64,000 bases of DNA from Synanceia verrucosa (lineage: Eukaryota; Chordata; Actinopteri; Perciformes; Synanceiidae), in NCBI GenBank assembly GCA_029721515.1, contig CM056556.1:10684098-10748097 (forward strand), given 5' to 3'. Made by a program: the position numbers and the translations under genes. The stretch's first letter is position 1; every line of letters starts with the position of its first letter. Of this stretch, positions 51,916 through 64,000 are shown in pieces. Below the pieces are notes generated by a model. It did not search any database. It had not been told where the DNA came from and saw only the letters and a list, made by a program, of their open reading frames with translations.

Positions 51916-53718
51916 GCTCACCCAGTTTCCAGAATGGAAAAGTTTCTCCTCTGACAGCACTTACAAAAGTAGTTTAGATATGTGCAATTTTAACAAACAA
52001 TACCCTGATCCCTCTTCTGATGACTATTTCACAGATCATTTTGATGGCCTAATGTGTATCATAACAGGACTAGTGTACTTTATGAGCCATTTTTATTGCA
52101 ATTTTGTGATATGTTAGTGAAGACAAATAATCTAATGATCAAACGAATATGATCCCAATCTCCATTTATGTCCACCTTGATGTAGCTGGTATTTATCTAA
52201 ATATTCAATATATCACATTTCAAATATCTCTAAAATACAACAAAAAAATATAACTTCTTATTGTGAGAGCCGTCCCAGCCATCAAACACTGGGCACTGTT
52301 ATTGTGGAGAACCAGTATGATTCCAGTCACCAGTGAGACAGAATGTCAGATCAGCACGTTTTCTGTGATGTTGCTTTTAGTTCTCTAATGCGAGTCCATG
52401 CGGCCAGACTGCTCACAGACTTGACCGCCGGCTAAAGCCAATTGTCTGAGTTAGGCAGCAGAACACAAGACTCCCCACTTGGAAAAGGGAGGAGAAAACA
52501 GTGGATGAGTTTTAGCAGTCAACCCTCAGACAGGAAGACTCTAGAGAAAACACCAGAAAGCCATTAACTAACCACAGTATTATGGTGATCTATTTGCTGG
52601 AATGGGCTACAGACAGCTAATGAACAAGCCTCCCCCCACCCCCACCCTCTCTCAACCCACTGCCCATCACACTCGTACCGTGCGTGCACACACATAGAAG
52701 CAATGCTGAAAGAGCTCTTGCTTGTACAAAACAGCGTGACAGATCAATGCCTGATTCCTAAATCAAGGGAAAAGGTTATTCTCAGTCTCACTGGGATTCC
52801 ACTTACTATCCCCCAATATCTAAGACACTCCCATACCCATTTAAACCAAACAAGTCCGACCCCCCTAAACAACGGACCCACATCTCCTAATTAAGAGTGA
52901 GGCGGGCAGGCTTTTTGTGTCTGTGGTTATGCTTGCACTGTTAGTGTCTAGAGTGTGAAAACAGATCTGATGGACTGGTGCCCTCAGCTCTCCCTGATCA
53001 GGCTCCAGCAGGTATCCTCCATGATTGACAGCTCACAGGTCAGCCGCCCATCTCTCAGTCTGTTAGAGCGTGGGCGGTAAAGAGATTTGGAATCCCTGGG
53101 ACCCTGATTGCTTTATTGCTCGCCTGTCAGCACCATTGTACGGCTCTGTATTATTAGGGCTGGCCATCTCTCACCGTCTGGAAGGTGTCGCGTCTCAGCT
53201 CTGCATAAAGAATCACCACTCCATTCAAAATCCTCTTTCTTTTTGGCTGAAAGGAAGAAAGCACAGATTTTTCCACAGAATCTCCTGTATTGGTTTGTCA
53301 GATTTGCAACACAAGAGTCTCCAGGGAATATTGGATGGCGCTGTTTTACACTCGAATGCAGAAGATTTGAGATCCCATTTGGCAATAATTTATGATGGTA
53401 GTGATACCATCTATACAGGAATTACTCTGATGTTCTCCATTATGTATCTAATCATGGTGGGGGGTTTTCTATTGTGGTGTCCATACCCCTGAAACATAAG
53501 AGAACAAGCTTCCTTATTTTGCATCCTACTTTTCTGTCCCAAAAATCCTCAAATAATAATAGAGTAACATTCTAGTTGAGCTGAGGCATTATCGGAGTCA
53601 CAATGCATAAAATTATTAAAGGCAACAGCTTAAAAATTAAAAGTGTATTTTGAAGATATCCGACATGATATTTAAAAGAGCATATGTGCTCGATGTGGTT
53701 AGCATTGTGAGCTGAAAA
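51916..53718. other. Intergenic, no gene recognised
   Basis: No supported gene. The plus-strand open frame 53070-53492 (140 codons) overlaps two further frames (53108-53395 plus, 53113-53385 minus) and has no domain. A G-quadruplex-type motif is listed separately. Confidence 0.5.
52632..52658 (-). other. Potential G-quadruplex motif (minus strand)
   Basis: C-tracts on the plus strand are 52632-52637, 52639-52643, 52645-52647 and 52656-52658, with loops of 1, 1 and 8 bases. The minus strand is G-rich with four tracts. The last loop is one base over the usual limit. Confidence 0.45.
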
Positions 53719-53967
53719 GGCTAGTTAATTAATCAATAGATGAAATATTAATATGCTGTGATAATTGATCAATAGTTACAGTCACTTTTCGACAAAAACA
53801 CCACACATTTCGAACGTAAGAATGTGGTGCTTTTCCCTGTTTTCTCTTCTGTTAATCGAACAGAACAAGAAACCAAGGTGTTTGTTATTTTCTAAAGACC
53901 GAATATTCATCAAGAAAATAATCAATCAATTAACTAATAATGAAAATAATCATAAGCTGCAGCCCAA
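53719..53967 (-). mobile_element. MITE of the GCTGCAACTAATGATT family, reverse copy
   Basis: Read on the minus strand it begins GGGCTGCAGCTTATGATTA, then TTTTCATTATTAGTTAATTG, and continues through GATTATTTTCTTGATG to AATTATCACAGC. The opposite end has ATTGATTAATTAACTAGCC. The order matches, from memory, an abundant percomorph MITE whose ends are rich in CGATTAAT. It has no coding capacity. It shares the family with 61013-61275 but points the other way. The left boundary is uncertain by about 10 bp. Confidence 0.7.
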
Positions 53968-55999
53968 CATTAATTTATTTTGCAGCAAATAACGAGTCTG
54001 ACATACAAGAATTGATACGAAAATATTGCAATTTAATTATGTTAATTTACTTTAACCCTTTACCTCCTCAGCTACATGAGTGACTCATCAATGAGAGAAC
54101 AACAAATACAAAAGTACAGCATAGTCTAAAATCCCCTGTACTGTCTTGACATGAATGAGAATAAATAAAAAATAGGAATATCAAATTGGGAAATGTTGTG
54201 AAAAGAAATGTTTCTCCATAGCTGATTGTCACTGGCACAAAGATAAAATGCCCCAGTAAACAATATCTCTACACAAATCCCTAGCTGATTTTTTTTCTTG
54301 TTATTCTCCAAACCCAGATGACAGACTGGCATGTTGTTGCAGGTCAACGGACCAGTGGCTCCTGGTCCCCTGGAGCCCAGGTGATGGCGGGGCCACATCC
54401 CCAAGCGCTCTTGCTGCTCCGGGCCACAGCAGAGACAAGGCCACTGGGGTACCATGTTGCCGTCTCCCTGGAGATGAGGCGACAGACTGGTCACACCTTT
54501 ATGGTCAGCGTCTCTGAGGAGACTACATTGCCTAACGGCAGTTGCACGCTGCAGCAGTGATCGCGCCCCCACTTCAAAAACCATTCACCCTCTCTTTTTG
54601 TTGTGTTGTCTTTTAAAGCAAGAGCAAGCACAACGCTCCCCCCGCCCAAAACAGTCCAACCCTCGTTGCCCTGGCAGTGCTACCCCTGTGAGGCCTGCTG
54701 GGAACAGTGGTGAGATGTTAGATTAGACGTTCAAGTCTGGGCAGGACCTAAGAGGGATGCAACACAAAGGGACTGCCCACTCCGTCTATGGCTCATGCTC
54801 CATTATGGTTTTATCTGAGGGTGTGAAAGTATCATTCCCAAATGCTGTCTCCTTTAAGATCCTCTCACAATTGGCTGCTGACGAAAACTGGCTTGACGGG
54901 CTCAGTTCAGCGTCCCTGTTGATCCATGTTATCATGTCTCATTAGGCCGATGATGTTTGACGGATAGCTGAATATCACATGCATACTTTCAAATGTAAGC
55001 ATCACTGACAAGTAGCGTTCATGTTGGTGAGCACATTGATTTTTAAAGCGTTAGCGTTTCTCATTGTGTATGTGTGTCCTAATCGGAGAAATGAATGATA
55101 ACCTCTTCATCACTCTACCCCCTGAGTGTTCTTACTGGAAGCCATATTGATTTTGTTAGTCTGAGAGTCCTTGCATTGCCTGGCCTTTACCTCAGGGACA
55201 AATCTAATTGTTTATCTCTGGACAGACTTCTGCCTTTACTCCCTTCTGTCTCATTATGTGCCAAGATTTGTCAAGTCAAGTCTCTCCACACTCTCAAATC
55301 TCGCTTTACAACATGTCGTTCGGCAGAACACTACAGATGGCTTACTTATCAACAGACCCTCCCACATGGAATGTTACAAACATGACAGCACAACACACTT
55401 GCAAAAATATACACAAACTGACATACAATGTGATCACACTCTGGAGACACAAGTACACACAATACATGAGTCACTTTTTTAAGAAACACTGATTTTTCAT
55501 ATCTTTGTGCACACTTTCTCACTGGGAACAATAGCATCTATTTGCGGTTTCTACATTTCACTGCTTCATTTAAGATTTTTACGTCTATAATCACAGATTA
55601 TAGAAGGAAAAAATGGACATCCTCATTAACTCAGATGCAACTGATATTTTAACTCATTGAGCTACATCAGTGCACAAAGTTTACTCACATTATTAACACC
55701 ATGAGAGCGTACATCAGCGTATAAAATGCATCACGTCAGACTAATGCAATTGCAATTAAACATGAATGCCCAGTTATGCTTAATATACTCATCGTTTTAC
55801 AATATAAGTCCCATCTATGATGAAATTAAGGGTAAAAGTTTGGTAAATATTTCCGAATTTGTCTGTGTTGCTGTGAAAAGTATTTATGTATTTAAGTCTC
55901 ACACTCACTGTCATCACATAGTAGGATTGTAATGGATTTTGCCAAATTTTATGTTATAACTCAGCGGGTGGTCTGTCCCAAAATCCAAGTACACATGGA
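53968..55999. other. Intergenic, no gene recognised
   Basis: A GC-richer patch at about 54315-54580 is open on plus (54318-54560) and minus (54126-54584, 152 codons). Openness on both strands and the absence of a recognisable domain argue against a gene. A C-rich stretch lies at 54630-54690. The 55095-55490 segment has three overlapping plus-strand open frames, likewise unrecognised. Confidence 0.5.
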
Positions 56000-56380
56000 G
56001 TTTGTTTAATTTAGATAATGGTCAGCGACCTGGCTGACTCCGCTGCGCTAGGTGGCACTGTAGCCCTTTCAACAAGTGGTGTTACAACTATTCCAGTTGA
56101 TGGCTACTTAAAAACAACAAACTGCTCTGTCTCCTCATCTGTGACCAAAAGAGAGATTTCTTCGAAGCCATGGTATCGTTTGACTTTTCCGGCAACAACA
56201 TTACGATTTATGACGGCGTCTCCTTCCACTTCCGGGTGAAATCCCCAGCGGAAATTCTCGAGCATGTGCAGAACGCGAATACGATACAATCCCATACACA
56301 AGAGGCACAAAGCAGATTACCAACATCTTAAGTCAGGGGTTCCTAGCGTATTCGTGAATCCAGTCCCTATACGATCATGT
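56000..56380. other. CpG-dense block of unknown origin
   Basis: I count about 18 CpG dinucleotides in about 380 bp (for example GACGGCGTC, CAGCGG, AACGCGAATACGATAC), against CpG-poor flanks. Three overlapping frames are open: plus 56018-56239, plus 56101-56331 (76 codons between stops, including FDFSGNNITIYDG), and minus 56104-56310. None matches a family I know. It may be a recent insertion of a mobile-element fragment, a retained piece of a gene, or an unmethylated regulatory element. Confidence 0.4.
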
Positions 56381-59300
56381 GCACATGAATTTCATACATT
56401 TTCGATACCTTATTATAAGATTAAGCTTGTCTATGTGCATGCAGTAACTCATTCACTATTTTACAACACTTGGTTATTAGCAGCTTGACCACAAAGCTGA
56501 AGAACACTGCTTTAAGTCACATAAGGGTTAATCTTTTAAGTTGGGCAACTATCTTGTTTGATCTTCTTGTTAAGTTGCTTACAGTGAGAAATATTCCACC
56601 ACCAGACAGTAACACACAAGATGTCTGCCATTGAATAAATTTAGCAGTTAACTAGCTGTGACAACGTGTTTTTTTGACCATCTCTGCCATCTCTGCCTCA
56701 GCTCTCCAAACTCTCTCAGGCCATTGGAAGCCCTTGGTCAGGTTTTATCAGTAAGTTAACTCCAACGAAGTAGGCCAGATCGATAAGCACATTCTCAGAA
56801 AGGAGCCAGAGCTGAGAGTGTTAGAGGCGCGAGAGGTAGGGAGCAATCAGAGAGCTATGGATGTGTGTGCCTTCAGGAGTGGATCGATGCGCTGACAGGA
56901 GCCCTGCTTTGTTCTTGCGCTGTGCTCAGATGTTAGGCGTGCTTAACATGATTGCTTAAAGGTTTTTGTTTGCCTACTTGTGTTTTTGTTTGTCATTTTG
57001 CTCTACTTATAGTATATCCTGCTGTCCCTTTTGTCGAGTTTGATAGGTTGTTAGCTTGTCTATCTTTGGTCTCATTGTTTCTTACACAGTGCTTTCTTTT
57101 TTTTCTTTTTTTAAATCAGCAGGGGTTTTAACTGGCATTTTACTCTTTCAAATTATGACAAATTTCTGGGCATGCTGGCCAAGTCCATAAATCCTTTCTA
57201 AAAATGATCAACAATAACCTAAAGCGTGATTATTCTTCTTCAAAAGCAAGTGTGGAATTAAGCTTTAAGAGAGACTTTGGTGCCCTTCGTTCCTTAACTA
57301 TGAGGACTGTTTGCTTTTGACAAAATGGTCTTTGACATCTTTTGTCATGTCTCTAGTTCCGAGGAATTTTTCGTCATTACAAAGCTGCATTCTTTATCCT
57401 TACACCACATGGCCACCCAAACCGAGTTAAGCACCTTGCCTCGCTAAACACTGCCAAGAATTACTTCTAACAAGAACTTGGGTGTGCCCGCTTCTTCACA
57501 GAAAGGTGTTGACCGCAAAGGACAAGTAGGTGTCAATAGATCTGCTCTCAGTGCCTATGGGACGCTGAGACGCATGAGCTCTTTTCCAAGGCTTAATAAG
57601 ATAGCACAGATGCGCCCTTGTCTGAGCACAGCCCTGTGTCTCATTGTACTTTGGCCTTCCAACCCTGCCATTGCAAGACCTCTATTGCATTGGCTGCATG
57701 AGAGGGTCTCATTAGGACAGACAAACGAAAACCGGGGTCAAGGTATATAAAGGTAGCCACAGCTAAGGAGCATGCCTCTAAGATGAGCTGGGAGCTCCAC
57801 CACGTCCTAGGGCCACCCCTGCAGACCTCTGGCCCTCCCCATCATGACCTCCAATATCTACCATTATTTGATGAAGCAGAGCTTGATAATTATTTTGCAT
57901 GGTTGAAGAAGGGGCACAGTGTGAAAGAAGTGTCTCACTCTAAGGGAGAGGATAGTAGGGGATGACAGAAGAAAAAGAAAAAAAAAACTAAAAAAAAAAA
58001 AAAAAGATCAAAAGCAGGCCTTTCGCTTTTCATGCCTCAGAGGCTCCAAAGAGGATAAGGAACAATTGGGCCCTGGGTATCCTGTCCTCTCTGGCAATTA
58101 GACTCAGCTGATGAAGTGAAAGGGATGAATGGCAGGGTTCAAGGCCTTCTCTAGGATTCACACAACAGGGTGTGTTTTTACCTTCTTCTCCTTTATCTTC
58201 ATCTCCCTTTAGAGTGGCACAAATGCAGCTGAAATATTTCCAGAAGAAGACAATGTGATTCAAGGTGCCAACTCTTAAGCATGGGGACTGATGAGACAGA
58301 GGAGGTGTGAGAGGAGCTAAGGAGCACAAACAGACTTCTGCAATTACATGACAACTGTGCACAAAGAGGTGGCCCTAGCTGCTCACAAGACATATTATTT
58401 AAACTGGCCTAGAGTGCTATAAGTTTAAATTATGTATCCATCAGTATCATCAACAACTACTACATGCTGCACTGCTGATGGTAAATAGACAGGACGAAGC
58501 AGATGCACATGACATATGGACAACTGTTCATCCATGTAGGACTCGATGCATTCAGAAACATACCTGATTGTTCCCCTCAACAACTAAACAAACATTCTCA
58601 ATGCAATTTAATGTAGTTTAGACAAAGAGCAGGATCACCAATAGCAGGATAACATGTCAATTCAAATAATGAAGAAAATTCTTAAAACTTTTTGAGGCGC
58701 TTAAAACTCCTGAAATCATATCAAGCTGTGGTAGAAGATCTTTTTCATACTCTTTACCACTGTTATGGGTTGTTGCTCTAAAAAAGATCTAACAATAATT
58801 ACTAATACTGAGACAGAAACATCACCAACTGGCTCCATTCCATTCAGTCTAAATTTAGCAAACTATTCTGCAAAAATTAAGTAGCTTGACTGATCAACAT
58901 AGTTTGTAATATTTGCAAACACTGTTTATGCAACAGCACAGGTTCTACAGAAATCCTTTCATATTTCCACTTTGTATAACCACTGTATGATATGCATGTG
59001 CTGTATCACTGTATGCAGTCCATGCCAATTCCTTGACAGTAACACATACATTATTTATTAAACTGCAGCATTAGCAGTATAAATTAAACTTCAAGACAAG
59101 TTCTTTGATGTGTAGGAGCAAGTTTTAACCTGACAAACAAAATCAGCAAATCAGGGTGATATATGAGAAATGAAAAATACTGGGTATCCTGTTTTAAAAT
59201 GGAAGATGCTACAAACAGTCCTGCTGATATTAGAGACACACACTAGTGCCATAATTGACACAAAACTGCATCCTCTCTGGGAAAGCTCCAAAATGATATA

Positions 59301-59762
59301 TTGGACTTTTACCATAATACACTGCAGCAAATTTGCAAAACACCAATAGTGCTACCTTTAAATTATTGCATATTTCACAGAAAATTTCCTCCAGTGCCCA
59401 TGCCAGTAAAATGAGCCCTGAGGCTTGACTGATACTGCCACACTGCACTAAAACCTTAAGATGATTAGTGATATTCTTAAAACCTAGCCCACTGATAATG
59501 TGTTTAAAGAAGCGATACGGCTTTACCAAGCTTTGAGTTCAAAGTCTGAGAAGCATGGGGTCAGAATGCCAATGGGCTAAACAAAGAGTAGCCAAAATGG
59601 GCTTTGGGGGATTTGAAACTCAGGCCCCTGAACCCCTTTGATCAACACAGAGCTACGGCAATAGAAATACTAAGTATCAAGTGCCTGGGACTGTGCCGCT
59701 GCCAAAGAACGCTGAAGTTTGACATGTAGGATGAGACACAAACAGACACAAACAGAATGACA

Positions 59763-59783
59763 GTATAGTATAGTATAGCATAG
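59763..59783. repeat. Short (TATAG)n repeat
   Basis: Four TATAG-type units, the last changed to CATAG. Minor tandem repeat. Confidence 0.7.
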
Positions 59784-60671
59784 CAGAAAGCTAGGAAGTA
59801 AGAAAACACAGTTTTATTCCACACAATAACCAACAGCCAGGACAATCAAGGAAGTTTTTCAAAACCAATCTCCTGATGGAGCCGGATGTCCTTCAGCACT
59901 AATGGGCACCCACAGTAACCTCAGCATTCCTAAACCAAAATATATGTTGATGTGTGTATATCAAGGTGTACCGTATGAGCAGCAAAGAGAACATATTTTA
60001 AATTAAATTCTAATGTAATGACATATTAAAACTAAATGAAGTGGTAAAAGTGTTCTTCTTCAAAAAGGATGGTATGTGCCAACACTGGAAATATTCAACT
60101 AAAACAGGACCCTCAGCAAGTTAGTCAGTGTGCTTGATGAAAAAAACAAGAACACAAATGATTTGAACAGATTTTCCCATCTTGAGCAGCCTTGAGCAAT
60201 TAAGTGGGCATGTTTTCATCTTATTCCAATAAGATTTAAAAAAAAAAAATCCATAAAGTCAGAGGGAAACTAATTGTGTTCAAAGTTATTATTATATGAC
60301 AATAAGGCTAACAATATAACCTGACCAAATGTAAAAGGTACAGTGCGATTCATCTTTTTTCTTAAATCATATTCAATCAAAAACTCAATTATATGTGTTT
60401 ATTATCATCCTGTCAGTCATAGTGTAACACCTCAAGGAAGATACATCAACAACTGATTAGCGCTGGAGACAGTCATAATGACAGATAGAACATATGATGG
60501 TGAAGATGATTAAATTGAGAGAATTTCAATTAGTCTACGCTATGTTTTTAAATGTTTCCTCATGGCTCTGCTGGTTCACTCATATTCAAACTGTTATCAT
60601 CCTATTTCCAGTCCACATTATCAAGATATTCAAAGAGAGCAGGGCAAGTCATACTGTGTGACTGGTGTATC

Positions 60672-60672
<1 letters not shown>

Positions 60673-60702
<30 letters not shown>

Positions 60703-60703
60703 C
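60673..60703. repeat. (CAA)n microsatellite
   Basis: Ten uninterrupted CAA units. It yields asparagine or cysteine runs in translation, which are not biological. Confidence 0.93.
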
Positions 60704-61012
60704 CACCCACACTGTAGTCAGGTTGAACTGTCTGCAAATACAACTGAAGGACATAAAAGTGCAGTATGTTACATACAACTGTATGTTTCGGAAAGCTGTG
60801 GGTGTGACATTGTTTTGTTAAAGATAATAACATCACGATCTATGCTGCCTACATGTGCATCATTAACTACGTGGTAGCTGTTTGTGTTTACTGCATATTA
60901 GACTGTGAAGACATCAAGCATCTTCAGCTGTAGAGAAACACAACTTATTTTATGTGTCTAAAATGCAACACAATTCAATGAAGTTTGTAGCAGATAAGAG
61001 GGTAGGCAATTA

Positions 61013-61275
61013 AGGATGCAACTAATGATTTTTTTCAATTATTTAAATAGGTTGTCGATAAAACAGCAAAAAAATTAACCCAAGGTGATGTCATAAAATT
61101 ACCAAAAAACAAAGAGATCCACAGTAAAGACAAGGAAAAGCAGCTTATTTGTATATTTGAGAAGGAGAATCCATTCCATGATTTTCTGCATTTTTGTTTG
61201 AAGGTGGACTTCAGCTGTTAATCTTTAATAAAAAAATAGCTGCAGTTGATTATTTGACTAATCGTTGCAGCTAGA
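61013..61275 (+). mobile_element. MITE of the GCTGCAACTAATGATT family, forward copy
   Basis: The left end AGGATGCAACTAATGATT and right end AATCGTTGCAGCTAGAG are inverse-similar (GCAACTAATGATT against the complement CTGCAACGATT), enclosing about 230 bp of AT-rich, non-coding sequence with GGTGATGTCATAAAATT in the middle. The order matches the same teleost MITE family as 53719-53967. It is well diverged. Nearby TA or 8-bp target duplications are not clear. Confidence 0.78.
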
Positions 61276-64000
61276 GGCAATTACCCTTTATTTAGTATTA
61301 TTATAAAAAAACACTGATATTTTACATAAGCAAGTTTAACTGATAATATTTTGTATGGAGGATCTCTCCCTTAAAATCCATAATCAACAAAAACACATTC
61401 CATTATTTAGTCTATTACCACTGACGGGTCCCCTCTGATGACACAAAGAGATGGGATGCACAAAATATAATGGGCATCTTGTTTTAATTGTTCAAATTTT
61501 CTCTCTTTTTCTTAAGGTGACAGGGGCCATTACTCCAAAGTCACCACTTATCAGCAATATCACCGAGGATTAATGGTTTCACTTGTGCTAGTAAGAAATG
61601 TTTAAGTTGTCCCGATTATCAGTGCAAGAAAAAAGAATAATGGTTGTTTGTCATTGTGTTAAGCAGGGAGAGAGACTAATCTAACGAAACACTCAGTTAC
61701 GGACGTGATTAACCCCGTCTGGAGAGACTGAATGGGATGTGTGCTGGACTCAAGCCACTGTCTGAAGTGAATGCTTGCCTTCAAAAGAGCTGTGCGCTAA
61801 ACTGAGTCATAGTTGAATAATCTACCAGCATCTATACTACGTGAATAAGACGAAACTATGCCACATGAAGGTTATAAATGCAAAAAGAAGTAACAAAAGG
61901 GGAATTTGAACTTCAATGTAAAACTATTTATATTGTTCCTATTAGTACAGTGCAAATACAGTAAAATGACGCTGACCTTCAGGCCACAAGATGAAAAATG
62001 TTTCCTCTCTACATACTACATAGGAATAAATTTTCCAAAGTTTGGAACAAAAAAAATGTGGAGAATCAAGATCTCAAGGTCAATCAATAACAAGCATACA
62101 GTGAAAGAAGAACCAACCAAAATATTGATCTAAATATTACACAGAAATGTCTGAAAAAAATAATATCAATAGTAATATTTAGTTAAAAAAAATATATGAC
62201 AATAAATGAAAGACAAATACAGTAAACAACAAAAGCAAAACAAAGATTTTTTTTAAATTTAAAGTGAGACTTATAGTTTGTTTGCAACAACAGCAATTAC
62301 CACCACCAACAGCTGCCATAGTACCCATTTAACACATTTGTCTTGTGAAGGATTTTTTTCCCCCAGCAGTACAGTCCCTGAAGCTTTTGTACTGGTATTG
62401 CAGGCTTGTTCCCGCTCCAGTAATCTCCTACATTATTTTCCTTGTCTGTCACCTTTATAGTATCTATTAGCCACTCTCTACTATCTGTTTGTGGGGCATT
62501 TTCTCTTCCTTTTCCCCATGAATGTTTTATATATTGGAGGGAGAATGATTGTTCTTTGCAATGAGGCCAGCGCGTGGCCTCAGTAAGACAAATTGCTCCA
62601 GAACGTCTAAATGGCAGTCAATGATAACTCATTGTAAGGAGAGTAAGTGACTTCCAATGGAGTGGATAGGGGACAGAGAATAATGGCAGAGCACAGGTGA
62701 AAAATAGATGTTTGGCTCGGTGTAATTACTCCATTAGGGGGCTCTCTGTTAATCTACCAAACCACAGCAAGTGTTTTTACAGCGATGAGGAGGTGACGGG
62801 CGAAAATGACTGCAACTGGACAGAGAGGAGCCCCGCTACCTCCCCAATCACAACACACACTATGAAGTGTTTACTAATGGACAAATGTACTCTCAGTCTG
62901 CGCTCTCTGCAGCATCCCACGCTACTCCAGTTACAAGTAAGTGTGCTGATAGATGTATTGATGAAGTTCATCATTGAGCTGACATATTAATTACCTGCAA
63001 TATGGTGCCATGCGTTCAGAGTGCTTTAACCTCGTCTGTCTCAATTGTGCAGTGGGAGCTGGATCAGCTGTGGGCCCGTTAAAAACATGAAAATCTGGGT
63101 TAGAACAAAAAAAAAGGGGGACAAAGGAAAACCCACCCGCTGGAAATCAACACCCCCATTCTGCTGATTTCCAGACAAACATAATGATAACAATTTTTTG
63201 ACCATTTGGTGTCTGCTGCTTCCGCCTGTGGCAATCTAGACAAAAGAAGCCTGGAAAAAAAGGCCCAATATGGTCTTAAGAGTTTATTCTGACCACACAA
63301 TCTGTTTTCTTAAGTCAACTTTTAAAACACTGCTATGAGCAGTGCCCACAGCTTTATCACTGAAGCTCAGATTGACCTTGCATTCACCTTTATACTATTT
63401 TCCATCTGTTTAGGTTCCACCCTAGAATCCATCCCAGTTGGCTGTAGGCCCACTTTGCATTGGGCTTTCTCCCTGAATAAAACCCTGTAGGAGCTAAAGA
63501 CTCTGTTCAGCCAATTTCAGAGACAATTCAGCTCACATCTCAGCATTTCTTCTGACAAGCCTTCACAGACTCTTTCTCCAATGTGCAACATAAAGACAGG
63601 AGATGTACATTTCTTTTACCACAGCTTTTCACATCACTTAAAGCAGCGCAGACCTCCAGCAGTGTAAAGTTAACAGGAGGGTTTGATGATGTGCTCGATT
63701 CTGCACTTAACTGTTTCAAAAGGTGACAACCATGAGACTGAGAACATCAATATTAACAGAAGAAGGCGATTAAATGTCCTCTTTAAATGCACCTTCAACT
63801 AATTCACATTAGAGCCACAAGTGAATGAAGGATATGGACATTTATCTGCATGTTTGGTTATATGTAGCTCTGCTGATACAAAACCTCACAGCAGCTCATT
63901 AGAGGAGAGAGCTGACCTTCAGCTAGTTTAAAAAAACACACCCTGAAAGCTATCAGCAGGCAGGTGTACATGGTTCAAAACGTACAAAGGCACCAATAGG
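61276..64000. other. Intergenic; one possible exon
   Basis: No supported gene. A segment at 62783-62936 sits between a TTTTTACAG acceptor-like and a GTAAGTG donor-like signal and is open in one frame (62697-62990, plus), but the translation is unrecognised. A-runs occur near 62157, 62186 and 63106. Confidence 0.45.

Larger units (their letters stand above)
56381..61012. other. Intergenic, no gene recognised
   Basis: No supported gene. A-rich tracts lie at 57971-58005 (16 consecutive A at the end). Open frames such as 57478-57750 (+) and 58030-58362 (-) are unrecognised. The 59080-59680 segment has an old-repeat texture but no named family. Confidence 0.5.

Noticed and set aside
53070..53492. 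140-codon plus-strand frame with a hydrophobic C-terminus
   Set aside because: It overlaps open frames in other registers and on the minus strand, with no domain recognised.
59605..59655. tRNA-like text on the minus strand (TAGCTCTGTGTTG ... GTTTCAAATCCCC)
   Set aside because: A-box and B-box are both poor, no cloverleaf stems could be confirmed, and no SINE body follows.

Overview
The window looks like intergenic DNA from a ray-finned fish, most likely a percomorph (this is inference). It is AT-rich, has no recognisable protein-coding gene on either strand, and carries repeat types I know from teleost genomes. These are a Tc1-like transposon with CACTATATTGCC-type ends, a hAT-like MITE with CAGTGGTGGAA-type ends, two MITEs of the GGGCTGCAACTAATGATTATTTTC type, a tRNA-derived SINE, and CA/GA/CAA microsatellites. 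The open frames present (longest about 155 codons) show no recognisable domain, often overlap frames on the opposite strand, and cluster in GC-richer patches. I treat them as chance.

Layout: 0-12.9 kb is gene-free, with an AAT/AAC repeat near 0.5 kb, a GC-rich hairpin at 7.44 kb and a GT repeat at 10.9 kb. At 12.9-13.3 kb two perfect 45-bp inverted arms enclose about 320 bp of TA/CA repeat. A defective Tc1-like element lies at 17.07-17.86 kb, bounded by TA. From 17.9 to 28.7 kb there is a GA repeat at 22.6 kb and several AT-rich patches with octamer and homeodomain-type motifs. A hAT-like MITE follows at 28.68-28.96 kb. A SINE relic lies at 33.4-33.6 kb, with a separate tail-like module at 33.87 kb. 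A CpG-rich patch followed by a pyrimidine-rich tract lies at 38.9-39.3 kb. Two diverged copies of a short noncoding sequence lie at 45.4 and 47.5 kb. An old dispersed repeat of about 510 bp lies at 49.2-49.7 kb. MITE copies in opposite orientations lie at 53.7-54.0 and 61.0-61.3 kb, and an unusually CpG-dense block lies at 56.0-56.4 kb.

No operon, RNA gene, CRISPR array or complete autonomous mobile element is present. The only recognisable protein-coding remnant is the broken Tc1-like transposase. The long non-repetitive stretches with scattered homeodomain/POU-like sites resemble the gene deserts around vertebrate developmental regulators, where conserved enhancers lie. That reading is inference and needs cross-species alignment. 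I found no convincing evidence of a new biological system. The best leads are the 413-bp palindrome, the duplicated element at 45.4/47.5 kb, and the CpG-dense block at 56 kb.
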